Assembly: GCF_022201045.2 (NCBI RefSeq)
Contig: NC_068560.1
Span: 33,753,001 to 33,817,000, forward strand
Origin: Citrus sinensis
Lineage: Eukaryota > Streptophyta > Magnoliopsida > Sapindales > Rutaceae
DNA length: 64,000 nt
Direction of reading: 5' to 3'
The position numbers and the translations under genes are program-made. Positions within the stretch are counted from its first letter, which is position 1. The number at the start of each line of letters is the position of its first letter. The notes below the pieces were generated by a model that saw only the letters and a list, made by a program, of their open reading frames with translations, ran no database searches and was not told the origin of the DNA. This document shows positions 13,831 through 25,671 of the stretch, one piece after another.

Positions 13831-14581
13831 TTGAAAATAAATATAAAAAACTTATAAATATAGAATGAAAACTCATTATAATATTGATTACCTTATATAT
13901 TTAATGATTTTGTACTTAAACTAAATAATGATAGTTTTAGGTTTATATAACACATATGATGTGTTATTAAAGGTAAAGCTTATTCTTAAAAATTAATTGT
14001 GAAAAAAAAATCCTTTTAATGTTTTTCAAATCTATTGTAAGATGAGGCGATTTTACATCCATCTAAACTTCCTCACAGCAACCCCCAAATGATTTTCAAG
14101 TATAAGTAAGGAGCAAAGTAATTAATTAATATAAGGATACCATGTTTATTTTGTTTTAGCTTGATTTACATTTGTAGTTAAACCAATTCAATAAAATTTA
14201 ATCCACTTGCTTTTAGTACAATTTGTTTTGTTTTCAATTAATGAGTTTTTTGTTTGTTTAATTAAAGTAAATGAATAAACTGTTTTTTCACTAAATTTTT
14301 GTAGAAACAATTTTAGTTGTTTTAATAATTAATAGTCTTATATTAATTTACTTGTTTTAACTTTCACTAATGTAATTTACAAAAAAAATATGTTTATCAT
14401 GGCATTGATGTCGTAATTTTGAACTACAACATTATAGAATTTTCCCCTATTATGTAGGTTACATTTGCAGCTAAAATATCAAAATAAGTTTCCTATATCT
14501 TCTCTCCAATTTAATTATAAACCCAAAAAATAAGTTTATCTTTAAGCAAAGTCTCATTGATTAATTTTGTCAAAATACAAT

Positions 14582-15167
14582 GAGTAAAGCTATTGGCACC
14601 CTCAAATATCCTTTAAAAACCCCTATTATAAGTACACACCATTAAACAATGTTAGAAATTTTATATTTATTATTAACACCCACTTTAATTCAAAAACTGC
14701 TCTTCTTCTAAATTTGATTTTCTCTCCAACACCCAACAATAAACATCAGCAATATTTCTGCTGCCTATCTCATTTCATGCTTTTGGTCCCTCACTCATGC
14801 AATTTCCTGTCCATCTCTTGACTTCTTCTTCATTTGCAATTTTGCTACTTGATAAACTATTTTAGTCCCACTCCTTGAATTATGTTAAGCCATTGGACAG
14901 TCCTAAGGGTTTTCAACAAAAGATTGTTGCTTGTATAACACTTTATTTTGGCTTTTTAGATGTGTAAAACTCAAAACAATTCATTACTATTTGGAATGGG
15001 ATTGATGATGCCAAGAAATCGTAACCAATTGAAAATTGTACTTATGCGGAGTATGGCACCATTTGAATTTTAGAGAGAAAAATATAGTTGATACATTTGT
15101 CCTTAAATGTAATTGTAGAAAATAGGGGTTTTATAAGTTCAATAAGGGGTTGCCAATAGCTCCACTC
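14582..15167. mobile_element. Mutator-like MITE, family A copy 1 (586 bp)
   Basis: The terminal inverted repeats begin GAGTAAAGCTATTGGCACC on the left and, read from the other end, GAGTGGAGCTATTGGCAACC. Similarity continues inward through AAACCCCTATT. The element is flanked by a perfect 9-bp duplication AAATACAAT (14573-14581 and 15168-15176). A 9-bp duplication and long TIRs are the signature of Mutator-like elements. No transposase is seen, so it is non-autonomous. The right end shares the stretch TTGTCCTTAAATGTAATTGTA with family A copy 2 at 42.4 kb. Confidence 0.88.
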
Positions 15168-15176
15168 AAATACAAT

Positions 15177-16290
15177 AAAGTTTCTCTATAATCATAATAT
15201 TGAGACCATATTAATTTTATTATTATGTGGAGATTATAACTCAATGGAGGTGTAGTTACAAAGAATATTGATTTGACTTAATTATTCTTAGTGTAGGTAA
15301 TATAGATGTGAAGTAATCACTAAATTAATAATTAATTAGTGGATAATGTCAAATCTAATTTACAGATATTGTTAAAGAGATAGATATAATTTTAAAAAAC
15401 TAGCATATATTTTTTACAATATATGAGTATTAATTGTTACTATGTGGAGGCAAATTCCTAAAGACGGGATTTAGAATATTTATAACTTATTATAATGTGA
15501 AATTTATTCTTATTATAATTGTTTCAAATTGGGACAAAAAATTTTTACGACTATATGGAGGTTATTCCTTTATAAAATATCATTATGGACAGGTTTTACT
15601 ATAAAAAGAGAAAAGATATTAGGTTTAATTTCTATCTATTTATAATTTTTTATTCCGCTAAATTATTTCATGTTTGACCTTGGTAGTTTTGAAGTCCAAA
15701 TTCTTCCTTATTTGTTTAGCGTGACCCACGGCCACCAACAAATTAACATGTAGATCGGTCTGAAGAGGATGTAGCATTTTTATTATGTCTCTAATTATGT
15801 GACATATGGACTATATTGAGATATCTTATACAATCGTTAAGGAATATGTGATTAAAGAATACTGAGATAATTCTTCCTCTGATATATCGTTATCCCAATA
15901 TCCATAAAAATCCTTCTCATCAATTTGTTAGTCATTGCCTATCCATACATGCTAGAATGAAATATGAAGTTTGTTTGTTAATATCATCAAAAGTCAAAAC
16001 ACAAGTGGCCTGTATCATTCGAACATTTGGACAGTCAGTATTCATAAGTACACTATACACGGATTTTGTCATTATAATGAGATCTACAATTGTTTATACC
16101 ATTCAATACACCATCAACTTAGAAAAGAATTGACTCAATACGCATAATCTACTTACAAATGAATCGGGATTCTCTACTGATGATCTGAAAGAGAATGTAA
16201 CTCAAAAGAAGTTAATTTTGACTATATACATATAAAAGTAATGCGTATGTGCTGACATTTGGCATCATAATGCATTACAAAATTCACCTT
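15177..16290. other. Spacer upstream of the YUCCA gene
   Basis: AT-rich sequence with no coding signal I can support. Its last several hundred bases must contain the promoter of the YUCCA-like gene. Confidence 0.5.
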
Positions 16291-16296
16291 ACACGC

Positions 16297-16303
16297 TATA
16301 AAA
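16297..16303 (+). promoter_or_regulatory. TATA box of the YUCCA-like gene
   Basis: A TATAAAA motif lies about 60 bp upstream of the ATG at 16361. That spacing allows a start site near 16330 and a short 5' UTR. This is pattern-based inference. Confidence 0.55.
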
Positions 16304-16360
16304 TGGTGTTATCATCACCACCGTTCACTCATTAGCAATATAGTTTCTCCTACGAAGCTA

Positions 16361-16974
16361 ATGGAGGAAGTACCTGTAGTCATTGTAGGTGCAGGCCCTG
16401 CTGGTCTAGCAACCTCTGCTTGTCTAAACAACCTCTCAGTCCCCAACATAATCTTAGAAAGAGAGGATTGCAGCGCCTCTTTGTGGAAGAAGAGAGCATA
16501 TGATCGCATGAAGCTGCACCTTGCCAAGCAGTTTTGCGAGCTTCCTCATATGCCATTTCCTTCTCGCACACCAACTTTTGTCCCTAGAATATCCTTTATC
16601 AATTATGTAGATAACTATGTGTCCCAAATGGGAATAAACCCCAGGTACCACAGGTCTGTAGAATCTGCGAGCTACGATGAAAATGCGAAAGCATGGATCA
16701 TTGTGGCCAAGAATACAGCCTTGGACGCATATGAAGAGTATGTTGCGCGATATCTTGTGGTAGCAACTGGTGAAAACGGTCAAGGGTTGATTCCGGAGGT
16801 GCCAGGGCTGGGTAGCTTTGAAGGGGAATACATGCACTCAAGCAAATATGAGAATGGTGGCAAATTCATTAGCAAAAATGTTTTGGTTGTCGGCTGTGGC
16901 AATTCAGGCATGGAGATTGCTTATGATCTCTCAAGCTGCGGTGCATGCACGTCAATTGTTGTTCGTGGCCCGGT

Positions 16975-17007
<33 letters not shown>

Positions 17008-17912
17008 ACTAGGGTTTTAGTAAAAAATATGTACATTCATACTAAATGTTACTCGAGGATATGGCTATGATAAAACGAGGATATGGATGTAATTTGCGTA
17101 TGTTAGACTTAAAACCTGAAATGTTAAATTCGTATAACCCGCTCTTTCGTTTATCTTGTTCAGGTACATGTTCTCACTAGGGAAATTGTATTTGCTGGAA
17201 TGCTCCTGCTGAAATTCCTCCCATGCAAATTGGTGGACTTTATCGTTGTGATGCTTAGCAAAATGAAGTTTGGGAATCTCTTCAAGTACGGGTTAGAAAG
17301 ACCAAAAAAGGGACCGTTTCATTTCAAAGCAATTACTGGTCAAACCCCAACTATGGACGTTGGTGCCATGGACAAGATTCGAAAAGGAGAAATCCAAGTA
17401 TTTATTTATTTTTTCCCTTACAAATTAATGTTTCTTCACATTTACATGATGGCTAATTCTTTCATGCAATAATTGTGATGGTTATTGCAAAAAATATGGC
17501 AGGTTTTTCCTTCTATAACGAGTATAAATAGAAACAAAGTGGAGTTCGAAAATGGCAAGATCGAAGAATTTGAGGCTATTATCTTTGCTACTGGCTATAA
17601 AAGTACTGTGCGCAACTGGCTTAAGGTACAATAATTTTTTCTTGTCAATTACAATATACCTAAGTTTCATAAATTGATTGCAAATATTTCGACTATGTCT
17701 AATGCATCTTGATTATCTTCTAAATCAAGCAGGATGACAAAGATTTTTTCGATGAATATGGTATGCCAAAAAGAAATTGCCCAAATCATTGGAAAGGGGA
17801 GAATGGCCTTTATTGTGCTGGATTCTCAAGAACAGGATTGCATGGAATTTCAATTGATGCAAAGAATATAGCAAATGACATCAATTTGGCTTTGACTGAT
17901 CACCAAGTTTAA
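16361..17912 (+). CDS. YUCCA flavin monooxygenase (YUC10/YUC11-like)
   Basis: Four exons: 16361-16972, 17164-17397, 17503-17625 and 17733-17912. All are in phase 0 and encode 382 residues, the length I recall for YUC10. YUCCAs convert indole-3-pyruvate to the auxin IAA with FAD and NADPH. The FAD motif VGAGPAGLA is near residue 9, the NADPH motif [11 protein letters not shown] near residue 180, and FATGYKS near residue 310. [21 protein letters not shown] and the C-terminal [15 protein letters not shown] are also YUCCA-like. There is no N-terminal hydrophobic segment. The family is typically seed-expressed in Arabidopsis (established for YUC10/11; not visible here). Intron 1 begins with a CT microsatellite four bases past the splice junction. 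Confidence 0.95.
16977..17004 (+). repeat. (CT)14 microsatellite at the start of YUCCA intron 1
   Basis: Fourteen CT units begin four nucleotides after the exon 1 boundary at 16972/16973, so the donor reads GTAA followed by the repeat. Length variation here would change the sequence next to the 5' splice site. Confidence 0.9.
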
Positions 17913-19843
17913 GGTTTATCAATAAGATTGTAAACGATCTTGTGTGTTCTAGATAGTCTCTGTGCTAAATCATGGTCACATGCTATGTGTTAATGCAACA
18001 ATCATGTAACTAGACACCAACAATCCGGCTTTGCAGATTCCTTGTGCTTTCTCAATGTTCCTGTATGGTTCATCATATCATAATAAAAATAATAGACTTT
18101 ACTTTATGGAAGCCTCTTTATTATTGAATTTTTCTCTTTCATAGTTGTCTATAATTTTGATTCGAAACGTAACAGAAGTTTCACATAGATCTCTTAAGTC
18201 CTCCCCAAATCCCATGATAATTTTTTTTTTCAATGAGGTCCTCTTTGGCCAAATTTTGACCGATAAATCAAATTATTGATGTTTTCATTTATATCTCTCC
18301 CTCTTTGGGAAATAATTGACAGCAACACGCGTATCATCAATATCTATTTATTAAAATACATTCTTTTTTTTTCCAGTTTATTTGGGGTGGATTGATTGAG
18401 TCATCGAGAGATCGAAACCATTCAAGTAAATCTTGCTTACGTAATGTTGTTTTCAATTTTCATAGGCTTTTTAATGTTACCCATGGCTTAGTAATGATTT
18501 TATTTTGCGAGATAATAATTGCTATTTAGGATCCGTTTGGGATTCAAGTTGACAGCTGAAATTTTTATAGTACTAAAGTGTTTGGTAAATATTAGTTGTT
18601 GTAGTTTGAAAGTTATATTAATACGATTTTTTACTTGTATGATAGAAAATCTATTATATATTTAATAATGTTGTCAAAATTATTATTTACAATTTATATT
18701 TACTATATATTATTAATTTTATTTCATAGTTACAGTTTTTTTCATAACAACTGTAACTTAAAAATTATAGCATCTCAATTACAAACAGGACCTTGGCAAT
18801 ATACAATTTAACAAAGGAATTTATTTTTTTTATTTATAAATGTTTGTTATTTCATTTAGAAGGCATGCTATTGTGAAAAGTTATAGAAAGGATTTACTTA
18901 ATTATGCTTTGCTTTAAGATTAAAAAAGAAATTAATAATTAAAAAACCACGAAAATTAGATGTTGGAATCGTACGTAAGATATAACTGATAGGTATATGC
19001 TTTGTCTTTTAAAATTTATGGGTCATTGTTCTTATCGTTTTCAATTCTCGAGCAATCCGATCAGCTTATATACGTTTCCTCTCGTATGCTCGCACGAGCT
19101 TTACAATGTTGCCACATAAACTAATGGAAATGACAAAAACTACGTGTTAGCATTAATATCTGCCCTACACTACTGAAATAAATATTGTGTAATATAGAAT
19201 AGTAATAATATAGGGAGAAAAGATAAATATTGAGTTTTTTTTTTCCTAATTACACTGGAATCTGTTGATAATTACAATAGAAATTCAAGTAATCTTCTAG
19301 GAGGAAGAGAAGATGTCCCAATAAATTGATCAAGTAATTTTTAACCGTTTTTTAAAATTATTTGTGTTTAGATTCCCAAAACGTGAAAAATGAAAAATTA
19401 AAGTAAGTAATTTTAGAAAGTGCAAAGACTATTAAATAAAAGGCTCAACCTTTTAAGAACTTTCTATATTCAAACGTTTTTATCGGAACATTTCGAATAG
19501 AATTATTCTATTCTATTTTTCGAAATTAAGTTCCTATAAAACTCAAGTCCAATCATGAATCAACCCATTGGGTCACAGTGGTGCGTGGGCTTAAATTTTG
19601 CCAAAGCACATTTCAGCCACTTAATTGTTGATACAATTGTTACCAATTACCATGACAGTAATTGATTTTGCTAAGAGAAAAATTCCACTTGCACATAGAA
19701 ATCGATTAATAGTAGTATCTCAGCATTATTTGTATATGGTAGTTGATATTCATGGCATAACTTTCTGCTTACACAAAAACTAATGTTACCGCGATTATTA
19801 TTTGTATTGTGTCGTGCATATCAAATGAATTTACGCAAGTCAA
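17913..19843. other. Spacer with one hAT-like MITE candidate
   Basis: It contains the YUCCA 3' UTR (AATAAAAA-type signals near 18080), the repeat D1 at 18529-18792, and otherwise AT-rich sequence. No gene is seen. Confidence 0.5.
18529..18792 (+). mobile_element. Dispersed repeat D copy 1, MITE-like
   Basis: About 264 bp starting GGATCCGTTTGGGATTC and ending CAATTACAAACAGGACC; the ends are imperfect inverted repeats. The inside matches the reverse complement of 33175-33446 over nearly its full length, including AGTTGTTGTAG, TTGTCAAAATTATTATTTA and CTGTAACTTAAAA. Two copies with inverted-repeat ends indicate a short non-autonomous DNA transposon. I could not find a target duplication, so the superfamily is open; hAT is a guess. 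Confidence 0.65.
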
Positions 19844-20860
19844 TCAAACCTCATAGTGCTCTAGCTGAATATCCTTGGACTTCAACGGAACATATTCCCC
19901 TAAATAAACTTCAAGATGATCCGATAGCGCCGATTTGTCGATATTTTCATGGTGATATGATTTGCAGACGAAGTAGATCACAGTCTGAATCACAAGTGCA
20001 AACAACATCAACTTGAACAGCAGCAACAAGCAAATAACTCCGAACAAAACCCTAGTCCCCGTCCCAAGCGACCACCCATGAACCACCAGCCTCCAAAAGA
20101 TCAGTTGAACGGCGAAAAGTGAAATATTCATTATGAAAAGGATCACCGCGGTGACCAACATCTTCCCTTTAATCAACGCTTGACTCTTGATCATGGCTGC
20201 GAATCCGCAAGATTCTTCCAACACGGACACAACGCTAGCCAAATGCCATATTACGGACAGATAAAAATGCCCCGCTACGTAGAAAACTAATATGACATAA
20301 AGAATTGAGAGCATGAATTTTATATCCCCGCCAGCTGTTAAAATCCCCCATAAGACGACCCACAAGCTGACTACCACGATTGCAGCGAAGTTGTACAGGA
20401 AGTATGCGAGAAAGGTACACAAAAATGTGACCATTAGCCTCTTCCAAACTTTTGGCACCACGCTCATGACCTTCTTGAAAGAAACATCTTTGCCGGTGTA
20501 AACACACGCAACGGTGTAAACAACAGCCGAGGTTGATAATAGAGATAAGACTAGGTAGAAGGTTAAGTAAGCGACTTTAAAGAACCAATACAAGGTTCGG
20601 TCTTCGGAGATGACGTCGGTGAGTTTGTTGAATCTAGCGGAGCCGGCTGGAGTAAAGTGCCGTTCCATCTTGTCGTGGACGACTTTCCTGTGAAGGAGAT
20701 CCGTCAGTTCAACGTGGGCAAGGAAGATGAATGATAGAGGCAGGATTAAGGCTAGCGTGATTTTGCTGAAGATTCGTCTCCATGTGATGATGACCTTGCA
20801 GGCTTCTCTGTATATCCCAAAGATGCCTAAAAATTGCATCTCTTCTTGTTCTCTATCCAT
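19844..20860 (-). CDS. Plant multi-pass membrane protein, uncharacterised family
   Basis: A single uninterrupted reading frame of 338 residues. About six hydrophobic segments are visible: near residues 30-50 (ALILPLSFIFLA), 95-120, 145-180, 185-215, 235-260 and 270-305. The N-terminus MDREQEEMQFLGIFGIYREA and the loop after the first membrane segment (FTPAGSARFNKLTDVISE) resemble a family of plant membrane proteins of unknown function, some annotated as polyadenylate-binding-protein-binding. I know of no tested function. The intronless structure is normal for the family as I recall it. The ATG at 20858-20860 is preceded by a T-rich leader. Confidence 0.8.
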   Translation of the reverse strand: MDREQEEMQFLGIFGIYREACKVIITWRRIFSKITLALILPLSFIFLAHVELTDLLHRKVVHDKMERHFTPAGSARFNKLTDVISEDRTLYWFFKVAYLTFYLVLSLLSTSAVVYTVACVYTGKDVSFKKVMSVVPKVWKRLMVTFLCTFLAYFLYNFAAIVVVSLWVVLWGILTAGGDIKFMLSILYVILVFYVAGHFYLSVIWHLASVVSVLEESCGFAAMIKSQALIKGKMLVTAVILFIMNISLFAVQLIFWRLVVHGWSLGTGTRVLFGVICLLLLFKLMLFALVIQTVIYFVCKSYHHENIDKSALSDHLEVYLGEYVPLKSKDIQLEHYEV

Positions 20861-22273
20861 AGTGTTTCTGAATTTTTTTTTGTGATCAATGGGTATTTTG
20901 TTGCACGAAAATAGAAGCGAATAAGGATGGAGGAGGAGATGGATGGATATAGGATATTAATTTGGACGTTGACGATATCAAAAGAAACACGGATATCCAA
21001 ATAAACCAGCCAAGTCAACGCAATTACTTTTTTCCAAGGGAAGGACGTGGAGAAAAAGTGAGGGCTATTTTCGGAAGTTCAATTTTTTTTTTTTGTTTGA
21101 TCTTTTAGACGGACGGCAAAGACTAGGTCATTGCTTCGCGTTGCTAATCGGGTCGTGCACGCCGAGGCAAATATTCGCTTTCTCAAAGTCTTTGTTTGAA
21201 TCGAGTGGAGTCAACACGCTCCTATTTCTCTATCCTCGAAGTTTCCTTTACGTTGATCAATGGAAAACTTGACCATTGGATGCTGCTCCGAAAAGTCATC
21301 TATGCACTAAATTCTTTGAAAGGCTAATTTTTTTTTTTTCCCCCCTTTCCTCTTCCTAGAACTCTTATAAGAATTATATGTCCTATTTAATTAGTATGAA
21401 AATTTCTATACCTAATACAATTAATAGTACAGATAGCATTAATAAAATGACAAAAATTTTCGTCTCATTTAAATGACGTACTAAACAAAGCTTACGTTTC
21501 GTCTCACAAAAAATTCTACTATCGTAATATAATTGTGTAAAAAAAATTATTCACTAAAGTTGCAGCTCTTGCGAGATATATTTGAATTTTGATTAGATCC
21601 TTGATTTGCATATATATTTTCTAGTTAAAGATTAACACGGCCACAAGATTTCGGAAAATACTTGAAAATACATTCTTCGTGCTGCACAATCAGATTAAAC
21701 CTTGTGAAAAAATTAAAAAAAAATAAAATTAACTATAGTCTCTAGTATCCACTAGCCATTTTTTTAGATTAACATCATAAATCATTGTAATTATATTAAA
21801 TATTAATCATACCAACTTCAGATATATAATTATAATCTCATATGTCTATTAAGGGCAGTCCATATCATCACTCAGAGAAATTTTAGAATTCACTAATGAT
21901 GTGTTTAGGCTGGAATGTGAATGGAGAATGAAAATAAGAATAAGTTGTTTACTTAAACTATAGGAATCCAAATTGGAAAAAGTCATTTTATCTTAAAATT
22001 GGAGTTGGAATGAGTTAGATTATAACAAACTACCAAAAAATACTTAATGAATGGTTGTTGAAATTATTATTTTGTATTTTAATTATTGTGATTATTTATT
22101 CAAAATTTGTTAAGATTAGTAATAATTGTTGTTAATAATATATTAATTAATTGTAGAAATCTTTATCAACAATGATAATAACAAACATCACTTTATTAAT
22201 TAATTATAATAATTTTTATCATCAATAATAATAATAAATAAAAACATTAATCACTACTTATTATTATTTTTAT

Positions 22274-22307
<34 letters not shown>

Positions 22308-23420
22308 TGAAAATATATAAATTAATTAGAATAGTTATATTAATTAATTATGATAATATATAATATACTAATTATGAACACACCATAAAAGTATTACGAA
22401 CAACTTACGAGCTCCAACCAGTGAGGAAATTTATCATCCCTACCCGTATCAAGCCTGAGAAAAGTCTGACACAAAGACCCTCTTGCTGCAGTTATATATC
22501 TGTTATGGAGAATATGCCCGTGAGCTTATCAACACTTTTTTAAAAATCAAAATACTACTGGGTTGAAGTTAAAATATGCCTATTAAAACGGGGATTGGGC
22601 AAATTACCCATTTGAAAATGGTGATGCGTGGGTTAAATTAAATGGTACGCTATGTCTCCCCAAGTACTAAACAGAAGTTGATGAAGTTCTAAATTTAATG
22701 AATAACAAGTTTACTAGACAGACAAGGACTCTTTTCTAATATTTTTTTCCCCCTTCTAATCCCTCCTAAAGAATAGGAGAGAATCCTAATCATTGCTAAA
22801 CAACAAGAGTGCAAGAGAAATTTTATGACTTTCTTCTTCTAAATCAATTAATGTCAATCTCAGTTACTACTTACTAGACTACCAAAAAAAAAAAAAAAAA
22901 GACAATCTCCAGATATCTATAGATCTCTTGCCATGACGGAGCGAAGAGGAAAATTGTTCACGACAGTTCTTTTGTTATTGCAATATTCATGGAGAATTGA
23001 ATAAGAAATTGTACTCTATGTTCTAATACATATTTACTATCCTAAAAATTTATTACAACAAAATTACTATATTTTTTAGAAGCATTGGATAATTTTTTTT
23101 AATTATAACTGAATGACAACTCAATTTTCTCCGCATTCATGTGAGCAAGGTTTGAATTCCAAACCTTTTGATTCCAAACTAATTAATTAAACTAGTTATC
23201 ATCCACGAGAAACATTAGATTAGTTAATTGTATATTTTTTTCTTGCATCGATGATTCTCAAACTGAATTATTAGAACGAAACTACACATCAAGTGATGAA
23301 TCTCAATTACAAAGCCTACAGAAAGAATTAATCTTACAAAACAAATCCCTAGCAAAAATTAATTAACAATATGGTCGTTATCATATGACTTAGGGTTGGT
23401 TCGTGATTGAGGTGCTGTGA
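20861..23420. other. AT-rich spacer
   Basis: It includes the promoter of the membrane-protein gene and a pure (AAT)10 at 22278-22307. At 21900-22060 a stretch starting GTGTTTAGGCTGGAATGTGAATGGAGAATG resembles MITE ends but shows no partner. No gene is seen. Confidence 0.45.
22278..22307 (+). repeat. (AAT)10 microsatellite
   Basis: Ten AAT units inside a larger AAT-rich region that begins near 22200. Confidence 0.85.
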
Positions 23421-24104
23421 TCAATCTGATCCGGTGGTCGTGCAAGGCAGCGTGAACCGGCACGTTGGGCAGTTGTTGCCTGTCACAAGCCACTTGAGGA
23501 TGCAATGCCGGTGATGAACATGCGAGCATTGCAAGCTAATAACTTCATCTCCTTCCGAGAACTCTTCTAAACAAATAACACACCGTTCTTGTCCAAAAAC
23601 CAAACCCGAACCTTCTTCAAGAATCGCTATCTCCCATGTTTCAATCACTCGCACAACTTCAAGTTGCACTCCGACTGCGACCAAGCTACACTCCGGGTCG
23701 TAGGGAGTGGCGTGAGCCGCCGCTTTTGCTTCATCAAGAATCGTTTTCATCAAAATTTCTTGAGCGCATTCCCCTAGCCCTTGAGTACTTAACAAGTTGG
23801 CACGCAAGTCCTCAAGAAATGAATCTTGATCACTATCTTCGAAGAATATTTCATGAAGCTTCAAATGAAACGTGTGTTCTTGAGCATTCAAGGGAATCCT
23901 GACTCGGACCTGTGGATGTATGAGCTCATCCGTGTTGAAGATTTGGATTATGAAGTAAAAACCTGGAGACAAATTTCGGTCCTGATCGGGTATGTAATCA
24001 TTGGACAAATGCACAACTTTCAGGTGGGCATTATACCATTGAGCAGCATCCATGACAAAACGAGAGAGCTTTTGGCAAAATCCTTTATTTTGTAATATAT
24101 TCAT
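23421..24104 (-). CDS. RING-H2 finger protein, probable E3 ubiquitin ligase
   Basis: A single-exon frame of up to 227 residues. Near the C-terminus (about 174-215) is a complete RING-H2: CVIC, then CSHVHHRHC, then CPTC, with the two histidines in ligand positions 4 and 5. Such domains bind E2 enzymes and catalyse ubiquitin transfer. The rest, including a region around DYIPDQDRNLSPGFYFI, has no domain I recognise, and no membrane segment is visible. A TA-run lies only a few bases upstream of the first Met. If it is the TATA element, the transcript would begin downstream of that Met, and translation would start at Met18 (24051-24053, MDAAQWYNAHLKVV). That is the start I favour, giving 210 residues. 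Confidence 0.85.
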   Translation of the reverse strand: MNILQNKGFCQKLSRFVMDAAQWYNAHLKVVHLSNDYIPDQDRNLSPGFYFIIQIFNTDELIHPQVRVRIPLNAQEHTFHLKLHEIFFEDSDQDSFLEDLRANLLSTQGLGECAQEILMKTILDEAKAAAHATPYDPECSLVAVGVQLEVVRVIETWEIAILEEGSGLVFGQERCVICLEEFSEGDEVISLQCSHVHHRHCILKWLVTGNNCPTCRFTLPCTTTGSD

Positions 24105-25163
24105 TGCAAATATATATATATATATGCATATGGATTGTGCTTACTGAAAAAGGAAACCTGGCAGCGGAAGGAATAAGAGTTTTCTTAAACTTGGGTCTCA
24201 CGCAGAAATTTCCAGTTAAGCCCTTTTTAACATTTAAATTTCAAGTAGATAATACTGACTAAATATTTTGATTAAATTCTTTTATGTAGATGTAAAATTA
24301 TTAATAGGGTTTATTTATTTGAATTTTATGAATATAGTATTTACGTTATGTTTCACTTTATTTTTATTAATTTTAGGAGAACTTTTTGATTAAGAGTCGA
24401 TATCGAGTCCTCGCCGAATGGTCACAGGCGTACAAGTACTGAGCACTTGCACTACTCTCCTCTGTTCCCCTCATTTAGCATTTAAAAATTAAAAAAAAAT
24501 AGTTTTGTTATTTCCTAAAATATCTCTTAAAAAAATTAAAGATACTATTTAAAGAATAATTAAAGATACTATTTAAAGGAAAATATCCTAAATTTTGGCA
24601 TATATATAAAAAAATTAATAATGAAATTATATTGTTTATTTTTATTATTATAAATCGTTAGGTTTAGCCTTAGTTAAAAGGTAAATTCTAAAAAAATAAT
24701 AATTAAAGGATAAGACTATTTACACTGTAAAAATTTCTGTAAGAATTAAGAAAAAAAATTCAAAATTCCAAAAAAAAAAATCCTAATTCGAAATCATTGT
24801 TCTCTTCCATGCTTCACCTACCATCAAACCCACCTGGTCCAATTTCACTTATTATCAAGTATCGCTTTGGTCCAATTTCGATTCATTACTTCATTGTAGG
24901 CTCTGATCAACCCACTTGTAATAGTAGCCACATCTAAGAGAAAACAAATTCTCAAATATTTAATACAAATTAAAAATCATTCATAAGAAAAATCTTATCA
25001 GGAGCTACAAAGGAACATAAACAAGCAGTAGCAGCATACAATAGGTTTGACAAGACAAGAAAAATCTTATAATTGAGCAAGGAATACGTAAAAGCTAATT
25101 AATAGTTATTAGCTAGAGAGAGTTTTTCCTTAGGCCGTGCTAATTAACTCATCTCACAATTTA
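24105..25163. other. Spacer between RING gene and plantacyanin
   Basis: A TA-rich run at about 24110-24126 may be the RING gene's TATA region. The rest is AT-rich, with short repeats such as AAAGATACTATTTAAAG twice near 24540-24580. No gene is seen. Confidence 0.5.
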
Positions 25164-25671
25164 TTACATGGCATTAATAGCAATCTTCATGCCAGATCCA
25201 CAGTGCCCAGCAGAGTTGCAAATGAAGAAGTTCTGCCCCCTCACCAACTTTATGCGATCCTTCCCTGAGCTGTACACTTTTGCCCCTCCCGGAGCTGTGC
25301 AGCTGCGGTAACCTGCTCTGTTCACGGCTACCACATTGTGGAGCGTTGGATCGTAATTGAAGACTGGAACATGCATTCAATATACATTTAATATAGTGTA
25401 CATCCATAATATGCTATCAAACGTGCTTCAAATCTTGAAAATTTAACTTGCAGGACAAATCCGAATGCGGTGACAAACTAAACTTACCGAGAGTGTCTCC
25501 AGCTTTGAAGCGCTTCCCTTTCGCCCAACTAGCCATATTGAAACTCCAACCACCAGAGTCTCCAACAGTGTAGGTTGTTGCATCAACAATTTCGATGTAA
25601 ACCAGCAGCAGGCAAATTAGAAGTGCAGCCATGATAGTGGCACATCTAGCACTGCCTCTTCCCTGGGACAT
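25164..25671 (-). CDS. Plantacyanin (basic blue copper protein)
   Basis: Two exons, 25488-25671 and 25164-25363, encode 127 residues. A signal peptide covers about residues 1-31 (hydrophobic core MAALLICLLLVYIEIV), followed by mature TTYTVGDSGGWSF. The type-1 copper ligands are present: His in LHNVV, Cys in YRSCTAPGG, His in SAGHCGSGM and Met in the same block. YSSGKD and GQNFFICN are phytocyanin hallmarks. There is no C-terminal GPI-type tail, which separates plantacyanins from uclacyanins and early-nodulin-like proteins. It should be secreted to the wall; in Arabidopsis the homologue is tied to pollen-tube guidance and anther function (family knowledge). The intron after TLG sits in the usual phytocyanin place. 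Confidence 0.94.

Larger units (their letters stand above)
11813..14572. other. Gene-free AT-rich spacer
   Basis: The first few hundred bases are the RABC1 5' UTR and promoter. After that I see only AT-rich sequence, a 21-C homopolymer and a two-unit imperfect direct repeat (both listed). Near 13150-13330 there is a T-rich stretch followed by mixed sequence resembling the reversed 3' tail of a retroposed transcript, too weak to call. Confidence 0.5.
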
